This document shows, in pieces, positions 20,701 to 34,446 of a DNA stretch of 64,000 bases. Below the pieces are notes generated by a model. The model was given only the letters and a program-made list of their open reading frames with translations. It was not told where the DNA came from and ran no database searches. The stretch's first letter is position 1. Each line of letters begins with the position of its first letter. The position numbers and the translations under genes are program-made. The DNA lies in assembly GCA_033980235.1 (NCBI GenBank), contig CM067069.1, positions 17,433,650 to 17,497,649 on the forward strand, in the 5' to 3' direction. The DNA comes from Diadema setosum (Eukaryota; Echinodermata; Echinoidea; Diadematoida; Diadematidae).

Positions 20701-22875
20701 TCTTACTTTGGATTTGAGATGAATGAGATGAAGAGGTCAAAGAGAAAAGTGTTCTTTTCAGTAGCTAGATATGAAACCACACGTCGAGTGATGCACCTTA
20801 ATAGGATGAGATGAAAGTTGGTAAACAAAGAAAGAGCTAAGTTATATGGACTCAACAATGAAAATGTGATCAAAAATGGTATCAAAATTAGTAGGGGGTT
20901 GTGAAGTTTTAAAGTGTTGTTATGAATATGCGAATGACTGAACTTAGGATGTCCTCACCTTACTAATTTCCATAGAACAAGTAAATGAAAAACCATTCCA
21001 TTTTTCTTCCTTAAAGGGAGTATACATAATTCTCTTCCTGGCTGAATAACTTCAAAATGGTAACCAGTCAATATTTTATGATTTGAGAGCAGGGCAAATT
21101 GTGAGGCTGTTATCATCGATATTATCGACTTCTTATTTGCATATCTATATTGGGTGTTCAAAAGTGTTTGTGAAAATTAGCAAAACTTATAATTTCAAAA
21201 TTTTCTTAATTTTTAGCTGATTTTGATCAAACTTTTCAGATTGTTGAATACCTGGTGGTTGTAACATTTTACTCTTTCTTTTCAAACTATGACTTATATC
21301 CGGTCCCCCTTTAAATCCATTGAGTCCTCATTCAAATCATTTCTCCTTTGAATATACACTAATTCGAATCTAAATACTTAGTACAAGAAAAATACATATC
21401 GGCCTCCATATTCATATCTCACTCCAACCTTGCAAAATCTAGCACACAGAGTCTAGGAGAAAGCCTACGTAGCTTATAACCCCACCCCAATCGATCAGCT
21501 GTGAGCCCTTTCGAAGGTTACTCTTGAGGTAAGGAAAAAGTCAGGAAAAGCACCCTGGCATATTGATTCTAACATGCGTGTCCTTTTGGTGTCATATGGA
21601 TAATCACTTTTTGTTGTTGTTTTCCTATTGATACATCTTTCGGCACAGGTGAAAACGGATGACGTTTTTATACTGTTCTCGTTTTTTTATATGTGAACCG
21701 GATCAGGTAGCGCAGATGAATTAAACAGATAACCGCAAATAAATTCTAAAACCAGGAAGAGATATCGGTATATCACTATCTGACACAAACAGAAGATAGG
21801 CCTATCAGTAACAACTTTAAAGTAAACAACAGAAAAGAGAAAGTAGAATACGCACACTCAGAATTGATCAAATAGGTAGAGAACCATTATTGTTTCTTTC
21901 TGTAACCATTCCAGCAACTTCCAGGTAAACAAAACATTCCTTCGTACATCAGGCAGTCTAATAATAATCACCTGCAATTAGCTTATTCGTGATTATAAGC
22001 ACAAAATATATGGAAGTTTAGTTATTTATATGGGTGGGCCCCTACTATCAAATTTATCTCTTAATACAACACTATAGAAAAGCTCAGGATGTTTGTGTCA
22101 ATTCGCAATTATATAAGGCCATGTAAAAAAAGAAAGTAGTTTCTCGTCCGGGTTTTTTGAGCAAGGCGATGAGGGAGGTCCTTACTATTTGATATCTTAC
22201 TATTTTTTCGAGGATTGTCAAAATGAAAGTAATATGTGTTTCTCGTCCGGTAATTCTGAGAAAAGTAACGAGAGAGGGCTTTACTATTTTCTATATCTAA
22301 TTTATGAAATGAATATCACTCTGTTAAGTGGTAGCTGTGTTATGAGAGACCAGGTTCCAAGTGTATTTCTTGCCTGCACTCTCAAACATTTTCAAACAAA
22401 TAGATATATGTACCATACTTGAAATGAAACTTCATGCATGCAGAAATACATTTGCTTTTTCTTTCCATTACAGATGTCAAGGGAAAATGACCATCTTAAT
22501 ACTGGTATTTAGTGTTGTAATGGCATTTCTGATACCAGTGTACTTGCAATTCTGATGTATTGTGCTATTAATTGAAACAGGTATAAAACATGTCTTTCAA
22601 CAAATGTACGACTGAAATAAATTCCATTATATTCAAAACACTGCTTTATTTATTATTGTGTTTGTGACATTTTGTGTCCACACAGCTGGTACAGTGTATG
22701 TATAATTATGCATTTCTTCACAGTACAATTGTAGCACCTTCAACTGGAAACTGGCTTGTACAATTGCAGATGGATGTCAAAATGATACAATTTATGGCAT
22801 TATATAGCAAACAAAGATGTTTCTTCATGTTCTAAAAAGACGTTTGATAATCACTCATCATTTGGATGATGATTG
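20701..22875. other. Intergenic stretch: no gene seen
   Basis: AT-rich. At about 22138-22290 the phrase TTTCTCGTCCGG-TT-TGAG followed by TTACTATTT occurs twice about 95 bases apart, a small local duplication. Short frames have no domain character. Confidence 0.45.
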
Positions 22876-22877
22876 TA

Positions 22878-23823
22878 CAAGTGGAAACTCGATATAACGA
22901 GATGGTCGGGACCGAGTCGTGTTCCTCGTTATAGCCGATATCTCGTTATATCAGTAGGCATAAAAGAAGGCATAACATAAAGACATTAATTTGCACACGT
23001 GGGACTACCCATCATCTTTCAATCAATACTGATAACTTGCTAATGTGTGTGAGGTAATTACTCACCTTTATGGGTAAGAAGATGTTTTTTCGCCAATGAA
23101 ATCCGATATCAAGAATGTTTTTCTTATCAATTGTAGAATAGATGTTTGAATTTGTAAATCTACATAACTTGCGATTGTGTGAAGATCGTCTGTGGATTGG
23201 TATGTGGTTATGGTATGGGTGTTGTGTGTGGAAAGCTTGAATATGGTCTGCACAATGCTGTGTGTGTGACACATTCTGTATGTACATTATGACTGCATGT
23301 GTGTGTGTATATTGGGAATTCCCTACGTAGAAAGCCAATCACAGCATCAGATTGCCTCACACTTGCTAAACGTCATGATGATGTCAAGTATACGGCCGTC
23401 CCACCACATTTTCTGCATGTATCAGTGCGCGCACACACACACACACATACACGTACAACATGCGGTGCTATAGCTGTAGAGTGAACTGTCATGAAGTGTG
23501 TGTACAAGACAGTTTTTGGCGCATCGAGCTTTACAATCTGGGACCGTGATAGCACAGGCGAAGTTAAGCTTTACCCGAAGACATTTTGCTTTACCTCGCT
23601 ATATATATATCAGGTTTGATTGGCTATGTTTTTCTTTGTTTGGAAATCACAAAATTTATCTCGTTATAGCAGTTATTTCGTTATAGCCGATCTCGCTATA
23701 AGAGTAGCATTTTACATAATGGACTTGTGTGGAAGGAAATTTGGGACCGGGAAAATTTCCTCGTAATAACCGATATCTCGTTATAGCCGTGTTCGTTTTA
23801 TATACCGAGCTTCCCCTGCCCTG
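22878..23823. mobile_element. Non-autonomous element with pogo-like ends (GGAAACTCGATATAACGAG)
   Basis: TA at 22876-22877 and 23824-23825 flanks inverted ends: GGAAACTCGATATAACGAG on the left and GGAAGCTCGGTATA on the complement of the right. Both ends continue with TATCTCGTTATAGCC-type words. TA targets and CTCGATATAACGA-like ends are known from pogo/Tigger elements of the Tc1/mariner superfamily. The interior has TG/CA runs and no transposase. Confidence 0.7.
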
Positions 23824-23825
23824 TA

Positions 23826-24915
23826 TACCACACTACAGATGTTACGATTCACGGCCGTGTCCGTGAATTTACGTCGTGAAGAAAAGTAGATCCCGCAGAA
23901 ATACGATACAAACCAGAATCCGTGGAATACTAGTTATTTATTTTGTAGATACACCCATTTTATAATTCCACATTTGCCGGAAAAGCGCACTCATTTTCTC
24001 TTCAAAATACATCGCCGTCAGATGTAACGTTACAGAGCAGAGTGTACGGGCCTCTACACATTCGAATGTGTTCATGCGTGCGATGGCCTGGGGACCCGAG
24101 TTGGACAGCTACTGTAGCAAGTTACAGACACGGCCGAAAAAATAGTAAATATCAAAAAAGTCGATGCGGCAACTGAAAATCGATGCGGGCGGGGAGCGGG
24201 CTGGGACGAAAATTATGAATTTCTTGGTATTTTCAGCGCCATTTTGAAAATAGTAAATAGTAAAAAAAAATCGATGCGGCGGCCAAAATCGATGCGCGCG
24301 AGGACGAGAAACTGGTTTCTTTTTTTACTTGGCCTAATATTATATAAAAAAGCTGGGTTTTTTTTTTTTTTTTCTATTGATGCTCATAGTCAAATACGCC
24401 CGGCATTGTGATAAAAAATAGCGAACAGTATGTATAAACCAGTATAGAACTCTTGTTTAAAAGGGAAACCTCACTCTTTAGCCAAGTTGACTTCCATAAT
24501 ACGAAGACAAGTAAAACAAATTGAACAGGAAAATTTTAGAATAAGATTAGAAAAAGAGACTACATTGCAATAATGTGGATTTTCAAGTCCCCTGATCAGG
24601 TGCTATCTATACACACAATTTAGCATTGAAACGTGTCTGTATGTTGCTGGAGTTGTGACATTTTTGTCTCACAACTTTCAATTATTTACAGCAGAATATC
24701 ATTCTATGCCAATTATATAAACGTGAACATGAACGGAGTGAATTTTCAATTGGAATTGAAAAAACTTCAGCAATTATTTTTTACCAGTGACCCGTTTCTA
24801 CCCATGCGCGAACTTGTATACACCAAAGAACTCGCCTCCCTCACAAGAATCACACTTTTCTGGCAATAAGATTTTTTTCAAAGCCAGAACATGGTCTTGG
24901 AAATCATGAAAATGT
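23826..24915. other. Intergenic stretch with TCGATGCGGC direct repeats
   Basis: At 24130-24310, AATAGTAAATA followed by AAAAATCGATGCGGC is repeated twice, with extra CGATGCG words. No gene was seen. Confidence 0.5.
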
Positions 24916-25280
24916 AGGACTGTACTCAAGGAATTCTCAGAGATAAAAGGGATGTAATTGTTTATATTGGTGTTGATGAGGACTGGGTTTCTAACTTTTT
25001 GCGAAATACCAAGAAACCACATATGAAATAACGCAGAGCATACCATTCGAAGATTAATTCAAAGTTTATCAAACGAAAATTGGATTTGGAATAGCTGCGA
25101 CATCCAAAAACAAAGTAAAAAAAGGAATCCTAATGAAAGGTGGGTCCCAAATTTTATTAGGATTGCTCTGTTTTTGATATCTCAACCATTTTGAAATAAA
25201 TTTTCATTACATAATCGTTGAATCACATTTAGATTATAATGCTCTTTCATATTTCTTGAGAGGTTTCTCATTATTTCACA
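24916..25280. mobile_element. Decayed foldback MITE, family with TCTCAGCCATTT arms (copy 1)
   Basis: Palindromic arms around 25140 resemble those of the elements at 29037-29409 and 37974-38396: words such as ATATCTCAACCATTT and its complement, and AAAGGTGGG at the loop. The terminal TTAA sites are not visible. Confidence 0.5.
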
Positions 25281-25929
25281 CACACACAAAAAGTGTAATG
25301 GCGTGCCTGTTGAACAGCCTGTATGAAGGTAGACTGTGTATATAACTTGTTTCTCTCTTCGCCTTATATGGATCACGCAGTAATGAACATGAGGTCATAA
25401 ATATTCTGAGCAAAACAATATTGACTATAGTCAGAACTGAATCCGGCCGATGTCTCTTCAGATAAGTATTTCGTTACCACAGTTACACTGGCAGTCTCAA
25501 GGTGTATTTTCTTTGCGTGACTTCGTGGTACTTAGCATTGACAAAATAGTACTCTTGAGCAGGCTCTTGAATGTGGACTATTCCTCCGTGACTCAGCGGT
25601 ACTCAGTACTGACAAAATAGTGCTCTTGATAACTAACCTGATGGGGGCCCATACGCACTGATTATACCAGCACTGTTGGATTACATCCGTATGAGGACTT
25701 TGTAAAGAGATCGTAGATGTTATTGATACACCAGTGCTTGGAGTGGCCTTGATCACGTTTCGGATATTAATTCAAACCAATACAAATTTAAAAAACAACG
25801 ACATTGAAACAAAACAAACACACTTTCATTAAGGAGAACATATCTGTGGAGCTGGATAAACAAAAGCAGACTATGCAGGCGTTAGAAACAGGATAAAGCG
25901 CAAGTTTTGGTTGTTTATAGTAATCCACA

Positions 25930-25990
25930 ACACTCCACATAACACACATACACACACACACGCACACATACACACACAGACATACACACA
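25930..25990. repeat. CA/TG microsatellite
   Basis: A run of CA dinucleotides with TA and GA breaks. It produces a false Cys/Val frame on the minus strand. Confidence 0.85.
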
Positions 25991-26556
25991 TGGGTCACTT
26001 CAGCTAGAAATGACAGCTCTTGATCCATTAAATCCACTGACAATTTAAAAGGCAAAGAAACGACAGCTGCAAATCAGACATGAATTGGTAATATCGCTAT
26101 GGCGACTAGTAGCCTAGGCCGATGCCTCCGCTAATAATGCATGGTTCTTCCACTCCAGTAGGTCTTCTTGGCAATGTTGAGACGACAGTTTCACTGCGTT
26201 GGTAAAAAGGAAAATATGACGTATTTGTCACAACTGTGTTGGTTGTTTACTACTTTCCTTGAAATAGCTTTCACTTGGACTGATGGAGAGCAAGATTTAA
26301 TATTATGATTTTCACTTGATCTCTGACCCTTGCCCTTTGATCCCCTGGCGCACAATTTTTCAAGTAATCCGTAACTGCATATAGGTAACATGCATTTTAA
26401 CGATAATACTTTGAGCTAGTTAAAGATAATAAAAAGTTTTGGTACCTCAAAAGTTTCCCTGAATTTCCATGTTTCAGGTCAAAGTATCTATCATATAACT
26501 AACACTGTGAGACTTACTCGCCCCAAAGTGCTCTCATTTCTTAGTAATCATGCAAT

Positions 26557-27730
26557 TAACTGCGACCAGCAGCCCCATACGCATAGCGACCAGCAGCCCC
26601 ATACGCATAGCGACCAGCAGCCCCATACGCATAGCGTAATGGGGCTTCGCATTGTAGCAATCAGGATCATGACAGATTTAGTATCACGGGTAAATATCAA
26701 CTTAAAATCCACAAAATTCTTCAATTTGAAGACTTACCAATTAAGTTGATGTCTTGAAAACAGGCTTCGAGCAACGTTTGGTTTTGCCAATAGTCCCTTT
26801 CTGTTCGAATTGATGACTGAATGTGACTCTGTCGAGAGGACCTTGGGAGAGCTACATACACTGATTACTACGGCCAGCGCATACGCACACATCACATGCG
26901 AACAAATTTCAAATCCATGAACGGATAAGATGTTTGTGTGCGCATGCGCTGGCCGTCAATTCAGTGTATAGCTCTCCCAAGGTCCTCTCGACCGAGTCAC
27001 ATTCAGTCATCAATTCGAACAGAAAGGGACTATTGGCAAAACCAAACGTTGCCCAAAGCCTGTTTTCATACGCATAGCGACCAGCAGCCCCATACGCATA
27101 GCGTAATGGGGCTTCGCATTGTAGCAATCAGGATCATGACAGATTTAGTATCACGGGTAAATATCAACTTAAAATCCACAAAATTCTTCAATTTGAAGAC
27201 TTACCAATTAAGTTGATGTCTTGAAAACAGGCTTCGAGCAACGTTTGGTTTTGCCAATAGTCCCTTTCTGTTCGAATTGATGACTGAATGTGACTCTGTC
27301 GAGAGGACCTTGGGAGAGCTACATACACTGATTACTACGGCCAGCGCATACGCACACATCACATGCGAACAAATTTCAAATCCATGAACGGATAAGATGT
27401 TTGTGTGCGCATGCGCTGGCCGTCAATTCAGTGTATAGCTCTCCCAAGGTCCTCTCGACCGAGTCACATTCAGTCATCAATTCGAACAGAAAGGGACTAT
27501 TGGCAAAACCAAACGTTGCCCAAAGCCTGTTTTCAATACTTCAACTTAACTGGTAAGTCTTCAAATTGAAGAAATTTTTGGATTTTAAGTTGATATTTAC
27601 CCGCGATACTACATCTGTCATGATCCTGTAAGCTACAATGCGAAGCCCCATTTAGCTATGCGTATGGGGCTGCTGGTCGCAGTTAGCTACACAGTATGCG
27701 TATGGGGCTGCACGCTGCGGGTCGCAGTTA
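26557..27730. mobile_element. Nested foldback element with 9-bp target duplication
   Basis: Ends TAACTGCGACC (26557) and GGTCGCAGTTA (to 27730) are perfect inverted repeats. TCATGCAAT flanks it at 26548-26556 and 27731-27739, a 9-bp target duplication. Inside is a 467-bp tandem duplication (units about 26634-27100 and 27101-27567), each unit holding a hairpin whose arms end near GGCCAGCGCAT and ATGCGCTGGCC. The GCGACCAGCAGCCCCATAC word is repeated three times at the left. A 9-bp TSD with long inverted arms is typical of Mutator-like elements, but no transposase is present. Confidence 0.8.
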
Positions 27731-29036
27731 TCATGCAATACAGTAATGGTTTCGCACAATACGTGTACTACCTCGCCGCCGCCGTACGGCGGCGGCTCTG
27801 GCAGTCAGTCCGCAGCACCCGATAATTCGCTCGTAAATTATTCAACTCGTATGCAAGCCCGCTCTAGGCTTGCATACGTAATAAGCTGCGTAAGGGGATT
27901 TTGTCCTTGGGCTTTCGGCAACAAAAATACACCTTATGTTCACAAATTTGGTATCAAATTCAAGAAAAATATGTAATCTATCGTAATATGTTACTCAAAT
28001 TATTGTAAATGAAAAATATCATAGCGTAATTTGAGCTTGAAAAATGATGAAAAAAGTAATTCGTGCAGTACACGTTCAAGACGTCAAAAAAATATCAAAT
28101 TCACCTTGCGTCTCAATGAAAATGCTTTATTTGGTAGTCCATCTCCTAATCTTTGTATCCATGTAAATATCTTGACAATTTGTTGCTTAATCCGGTCAGG
28201 AACCAGTAAAATATACATCGATGTCAGTGCTGATCAGCTTGAAACCGTGTAATCTCAAGAGTAAGCTCTCTCATTGGACAGCGCTTGCATTCAGCGCTTG
28301 CATTACGTCATTACGCTGCTACATAACGGTTTCATGCCACTTGCGGTTTCTTGGCATGCGTGTAGTTCGAGCGCTGAATGCATGCACTGTCCAATCAGAG
28401 AGCTCTTATCGCGCCACTGTTGACTTTGTGTGGAGCGTACTTCCGGCTTAGGAGTGAATTTTACAGACATTTCAAAACGGAAAAAAGCTAGTATAAATCA
28501 TGCTTGCGTCTCCTTGACTGCAATATATGATGAGCATCTAAGTTTCCTCTCTACGAAAAAGCCAAAATCAGAAACAACAGTTTCTTAATCCGGTCAGGAA
28601 CCAAAAAAGAACTTTAGACGACAAAATCTTCCGTGAAAAGCAGGTAAAATTTACGCAAATTCAACTGATTATTTAGTCATGATAAGATCCGATGTTATAC
28701 CCAAATTTAGTATCAAAATAAAGATCTAAGACTGGAGAACAATTTACCGTGACTTGTAGCCATGACAAATGTATGTACAAGTCGCTACACTGTGAAAACC
28801 ATAGCCCTATCAAAGTCTCGCAAAATCTCGCACGACGAGACACCTTTCGAACGCAAAGATCGTCAACGAGAGTGCTGAATAAATCTTGCTGGATCGGCTC
28901 ATTAGCATACGTGCTGCGGACTGACTGCTGGTACGAAACCATTTTAATATTGCATGATTACTAAGAAATGAGAGCACTTTCGGGCGAGTAAGTCTCACAG
29001 TGTTAGTTATATGAAAGGTACTTTAAAGGGTGTGTA

Positions 29037-29409
29037 CAGTTCTGGTCGAGGTGAAGATTTAGCTTTTAACGTTTTGTGAGATATTCAGAAACCACTCTAT
29101 TAGATGTCAAAGAGCATGCAATTCTGAGGGGTATCAAAAGTTTATTCGATGAAAATCGGTTTTGAAATGGCTGAGATATCCAAAAACAAGGTGAAACAAA
29201 GAGATACTAATAAAGTTGGGGCATGTCGCCTTTTATTATTAGCACTTTTTGGGATATCTCAGCCATTTGAAAACCAATTTTCATCAAATAAACGTTGAAT
29301 CCTTCGTAAAACTACATGCTCTTTCATATTTTATAAGAGGCTTTTCATTATCTTACTTAGAAATGTTCAAAACATGAATCCCTACCTCAACCAGTACTGT
29401 ACAGTCCCT
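29037..29409. mobile_element. TTAA-flanked foldback MITE (copy 2), nested
   Basis: TTAA at 29033-29036 and 29410-29413. The arms start AAGGGTGTGTACAGTTCTGG and its diverged complement, and meet near 29230 at CTTTTATTATTAG. The empty site is preserved as TCAA in the opposite arm of the host element (left arm, within GGTCAAAGTA), which shows this insertion came later than the outer element. Confidence 0.85.
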
Positions 29410-29489
29410 TTAACCTGAAACACAAACTAAGACAAGGAAATTCAGGGAAACTTTTGAGGTAATACCAAAACTTTATATTATCTTTAAAA

Positions 29490-30185
29490 GAATGGGGAAA
29501 ATTGTGACATTTAGTTATTTTCAATTGACCTTTGACTCCATGGCCAAAGTTTTTTCCCTACAGGATCATTGTGCACTAATGTACTAATGTACATACCTAG
29601 TTTTATCAAGTTTATACAGTGAATAATCTAAATTTTGGAGAAAATGAGTTATATCACCATTAAATAGCAGACTCTTACTATTAGTATTTTAACATTACCT
29701 TTGATCCTTGACCCCATGGCCTAAAAATTTCCAAGCGACTCATTGTCAGCCAGTAAATGCATATGTACACTAAATTTCATAATACCTTGAGCCACTTCAG
29801 AGATATGAGAAAAAGTGACATTTTTGCATTTTCACTTGGCCTTTGATGACCTTTGACCCCATGGCCCAAAACTCTCCTTAGACAATCTTTTTTAAGTAAT
29901 GCATGTATACACTTTAACTTTCAAGAAAATATTTATAGGCATTGCATAAATATGGGGTAAATAGTAAAATTTGGAGAATTTGACCGTGATCTTTGACGTT
30001 TGACCTTAGACAATGTGCAGATAGGCACAACTTCGTCCACTCATACATCTGGTATGTCCATGTATCAAATTTCATTAGGATACCTCAAACGGTTTCTCAT
30101 TCCGGACGGACGGACGGACGGATGGAAGGCCGGATGGGCGGACGGACGGACAACCCACAAATACATTATCCCTCCGGCGCGGCAA
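29490..30185. repeat. TGACCTTTGACCCC-type repeats ending in a GGAC tract
   Basis: Loose repeats of about 130-150 bp, each with a TGACCTTTGACCCCATGGCC-like word, followed by a GGAC tract at about 30106-30152. The word is the complement of the AGGTCA direct repeats in the 7-kb minisatellite, and the GGAC tract also follows that array, so both belong to one repeat type. Confidence 0.6.
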
Positions 30186-30189
30186 AACT

Positions 30190-33100
30190 TCGTGACGGCG
30201 GCACAAAGACAAAATGACACGAGTGAACTCTTTGAAAAGAGCCTAAGTTTTTTTTTTCCCCCAATAGGTGTGTGTAGCGAATTAAAAATAAAGGGGGGGG
30301 GGTAACTGTCAGACCATGCGTACAGTAGCCTACGCTGTACATGGTATGAAAACTTTGCCAGTGACCCACTTCCGAAATAATTGTGCTATAAAATTTGAAC
30401 TCTTCATCCGCTGTGCCGATACCTTAAAATTTCGCATTGATTTCATTCTGCACTGTTGTAATCCCTTGGGAATAGATAAACAAGTGTTAAATTACTTGTT
30501 TTTGCACTCCATATTGGCGGATTAGATAACGCCCAGCAGAGTCAACTGCATCGATGGGTGTGGAGAGAGGTGTTGTAACGAGTTTTGGGTTACAGGTAGG
30601 GCCTACCTGCCGGGTATCGGGGGGGGGGGGTGTATAACCAAAGATTTCTGGATATTGATGCGACCTCCTTCCACGAGGGATTAAAAGTTAACTGTACAAA
30701 ATGAAAAATAGAATAAAATCAGACGTAATGTATCATGAAGTTGATAAGAAATTGGAGATTTGTAATATAGTTATGACCTTGATGTTTTCATTAAACAACT
30801 ATACCTGTAGGCGTATATCGGCCACAATGACGTTATGGAAATCAAATGAGGCGGTAATATTGCTAGCTCAACAATAACACAGACGACATCCCTCTCAGTG
30901 TTTGCTGCACAGTTCATTTTTTAGTAAATTCACAAAGTAAAAATTATATCCTTTGTATCCAATCACTTCTAAAGTTTTATGATTCAACTTCGGTGATCCT
31001 TGAAGTTGAAAGGGGAAACTGTAGTCGCTAAAATTTTTGAATTGTTTTTACAAAAAGATATAGGTTTTGGAGGCAACGACATCATCTCCTCAGTGTTCGC
31101 ATTACCGTAGCTATGACCAGTATCATTTTTTTTTTTTTTTAAATGAACAGTGAACGCTTGTGAAGTGTCTGGAATTCAGAACTAAAATTATGCCTTTGTG
31201 GGATAGCAATTTTACTCGCACCATTCTGTAACAGTCATCTTAGTCATACAACAGTTGCACCTCACAAGGCATACTAACTGCACGAAATTTGGACAACAGC
31301 CGGGTATACATTCATAGCCCTGTCATTTCCTTAATTGTGCGTCCGCACTTTCTATTTCGCTCCGAACAAATAAACTGCTTTCATATCCCACTGATCTGCT
31401 TTCACCAAGTGTCGCAATCATTGCATTGGCCGGAACTCTTTCTCTCATTTCAGAAAAAAAAAAGTCTCCACCCCCACACGGATCTTAGCTGTCTCTGGCG
31501 CAATTTCAGTTTTCATTTGTCACACTACAGTATTTTTCTTATATATTATTTCTACATCCTTCGACACTGTTGGTGATGCTCATACGACTGATTAAGGCTA
31601 AAGTGGCATCGACTAAGCAAAGTATATATTTTTCTCCTTCAAATCTGGTATTGTTTTTTTAATCGGACGACCTGATATAGAAGTTACAAAAATTTGGAGT
31701 TGCACACGGTAACTGCTTTATGATATAGTGTGTATTGAATGCCGATTGACACAGAAAACCCCATTGCATTGTAGACACCGTTCAAAGTTCCCTAGCAAAG
31801 AAAGTGTTAACTAAATCCATATTCAGCTTCCTCGGCTCCCTCATCGCCCATTTCACTCTTTAAAGGCATTATTTACCATTTGCAGATGAAACAAAAACCC
31901 AGCTTTAGTGCTTCAAAATAGTTCTAAGAATTGAGTCACTGAAGGACACAACCAGTGTGAAAGAGCCAATCAGTGTTATCAATGTTAAGTTTTGTTAAAT
32001 ATACAAGATATAAACAAGATGTAAAATAGTTTTTAATAAAATTGGTCTGAGACTAAACCATTTACAGTGGCATAGTGAGAAAAATAGTGATGTCTCCTTA
32101 CATTTGGGCTTTAATCTAAAATGTTTATTATGGTAGGATGTCTTGTGTCACACACACATATGTATCAAATGTAATAACTCAAACGTTTTTGTTGTGTTTT
32201 TTTTTAATCACTGCTCCCAATGGTGAAAAAGTACCTTTAAGCTAGTCTGGTTTCCAGACCCTTTGCCAGCTGTACTCCTTTTACAAAATGCGCCTTTTGC
32301 GGCGACGAAGTCGCAAGTCGCTGCCTATGCCGAGGGACCATCCAGCTGAACCTGCTACTTCTTTTGTCGTTAGAGGGCGTTTTTATTATTATGGTTATTA
32401 TTGTTCAACCTTATTCGACATTTCAGACATTGAACATGTACATGGGTTAAGACAAAACACAACTGATTTAGCATTATCAAATATAAGATAAATTATAACA
32501 CAAAGACAAAGCACAAATGAGAGGAGAGAAAGACCTAGATTGTGACATATAGAAAACAGGGCTGCCAGGGGCCAAAAAAAAAGGGTAAACTTAATTACCA
32601 TGGCCGCTGGTCTTCTTCCCCACATCCCATACACTATGTCAAAATCTGTACATAAAACATTACTATTGTATCAGTCACAGTAAATTAAACATGCAGTCAT
32701 ACAGGGACAAAATAGGGATACGAGGAGGGCAACATAGTTATACTGTATCTATATGGGCCCTCATGACAGTCACTCTCTGAAATAATATCCGAAATACAAT
32801 TTTAAACCCTCTTCAGAATATGATTTTATTACATATATTGCACTCTAAACAACGTGTACAGTATGTGACATAATCTCCAATGTTTAATGTTCTGGCAAGA
32901 AAAATAGTCTTTTCTTTCTTTCTCTCTCTTTACTACTTCTTCTTCTTCTTCTTCTTCTTCTTTTCTGGAAGAGCCAAATGTGTGTGAGGGGGGGGGGGGG
33001 ACGTACTGCAAGCCTCATGTTCTGCGACCCAGAAATTTTGATATGATACATAGGCCTATATACCTCTGTCCCTGCTTTTGCTTTTCCCGAATCTGCCCAG

Positions 33101-33780
33101 CTTCGATGTTGTGAATGTGCACTCCGTGAATTCATTCATTACACCATATGACAGATTGATGATTAATGTGATTCATATTGTAATGCGTTGCCTTATACAC
33201 TCTCGCTCTGTAAATATGTAATTATGCACAATGTAGAATTTAGACGTGTGCAGACTGTTCGCGATATTGTGTTGTATGAAGTCAAAACTGGCAAAGAACA
33301 CTGGCGGAGTGGCATTCAGAGGGGATGGACTCAACGACAAGTTTTGCACAAAACCCGCGTGTCATTTCTCTACGCTATATCGTCATAATGTAACTCTCAT
33401 TTGCTTTGGATTTTCTGATGCATCCTGTTGACTTTTTAACACCGTGCACCTGGCGACGTAACGACCTTCTTCGTTGCAATTCGAGCAAACCATGCAAACA
33501 ATCCGCCATGGGATTGTGGCACAAACTCATATCGAGGGACTCGGTCAAGGGCGTCCCGAGAGTGCTACACGCTCATCACACCCACTCCCATTTAAAACAA
33601 AAACACAAAAACAAAAACATATCAACAACCATTGTACTAACGTTTTATTTTAAAATCTATTATCATGATGAACATGAATATAATTTTTGCTGCATGGCGA
33701 TCATGGAGAATTCATGAATCGTCATCTTAATCTTCCCCTATACTCCTCATGTGGCGTGAAATGTCACAAATTTCGTATTT
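30190..33780. other. Intergenic stretch: no gene supported
   Basis: T, G and C runs (30249-30302, 30617-30630, 31123-31140, 32988-33000) and a TTC run (about 32935-32962) break this stretch. About 32380-32760 looks like a minus-strand LINE 3' end (AATAATAACCATAATAATAA tail on that strand), but no coding motif proves it. All frames here are short and lack domain features. Confidence 0.4.
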
Positions 33781-33803
33781 TTTCTTCTTGATACGAACCG
33801 GTT

Positions 33804-34003
33804 CTGGGGCAATTACCCCTTGGAAAATTACCCCAGACTCTTCCCCTAACCCATCACCCTAATCCCAATCTCGAAACTCATCCTAATCCTAACCCAAACT
33901 CTAACCCGAAACCTAACCCTACCCTAATCTTTATCATTTAATCTTATCATTTCGCCAATATTTAGCGGAGGGGCGGTGGAATGTCCTAGGAGTAATTGCC
34001 CTG
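33804..34003. mobile_element. Small inverted-repeat element cored by degenerate CCCTAA repeats
   Basis: The ends CTGGGGCAATTACCCC (33804-33819) and GGAGTAATTGCCCTG (33989-34003) are inverted. Between them are about 12 words of the type CCTAACCC/TCCTAATC. It has the same layout as the telomere-cored element at 47711-47963. Confidence 0.55.
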
Positions 34004-34446
34004 ATACGATACGAACCTTATACCAAAGTTTACTTCCTTTTCTCTAATTTATACCCTTCTCATTATTTATCAAAGATTAAACATCAATAAACATCCACGA
34101 AACATGTGAGATCCCTATATCGGTGGATATATTATCCAACAATGAGATATGAATTCGTAATCATCCTAATTGTGTGTATGACATTAGGAACTACGAGAGG
34201 AAGTTATATCGTAAGATAACCTGCGATATTCAAAGCCCCCAACGTCCGCTGAGCTGTTGCCTCATTTCCATACAATGGTGTAAGTCTTATAGTTTATTTG
34301 CTTCCGAGTGGAGCTCTCCGAATAAAAGTGCACAGAATAAGAATATAAGATGATAATAATGTTCACATAATTTACAAAGGGTGACTCCTCTGAAGTCACT
34401 TTTGAAGGTAAGCATCAGACAAAGTTTCCTAGCTCTTTATGTGTTA

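Larger units (their letters stand above)
26420..29487. mobile_element. Large foldback element (outer), split by two later insertions
   Basis: The left arm (26420-26556) has an inverted partner at about 28949-29036 plus 29414-29487. Shared blocks include AACTAACACTGTGAGACTTA, the TGCTCTCATTTCTTAGTAAT block and CTCAAAAGTTTCCCTGAATT. The inner arms continue at 27740 onward with TAATGGTTTCG and GGCAGTCAGTCCGCAGCAC. The right arm is interrupted by a TTAA element (29037-29409), and the left arm by a 9-bp-TSD element (26557-27730). A further hairpin (about 28258-28408, CTCTCTCATTGGACAG and complement) lies inside. No transposase. Confidence 0.75.

Noticed and set aside
26507..27216. Frames with repeated QQPHTHSD
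   Set aside because: They result from the three-fold GCGACCAGCAGCCCCATAC repeat in a foldback element.
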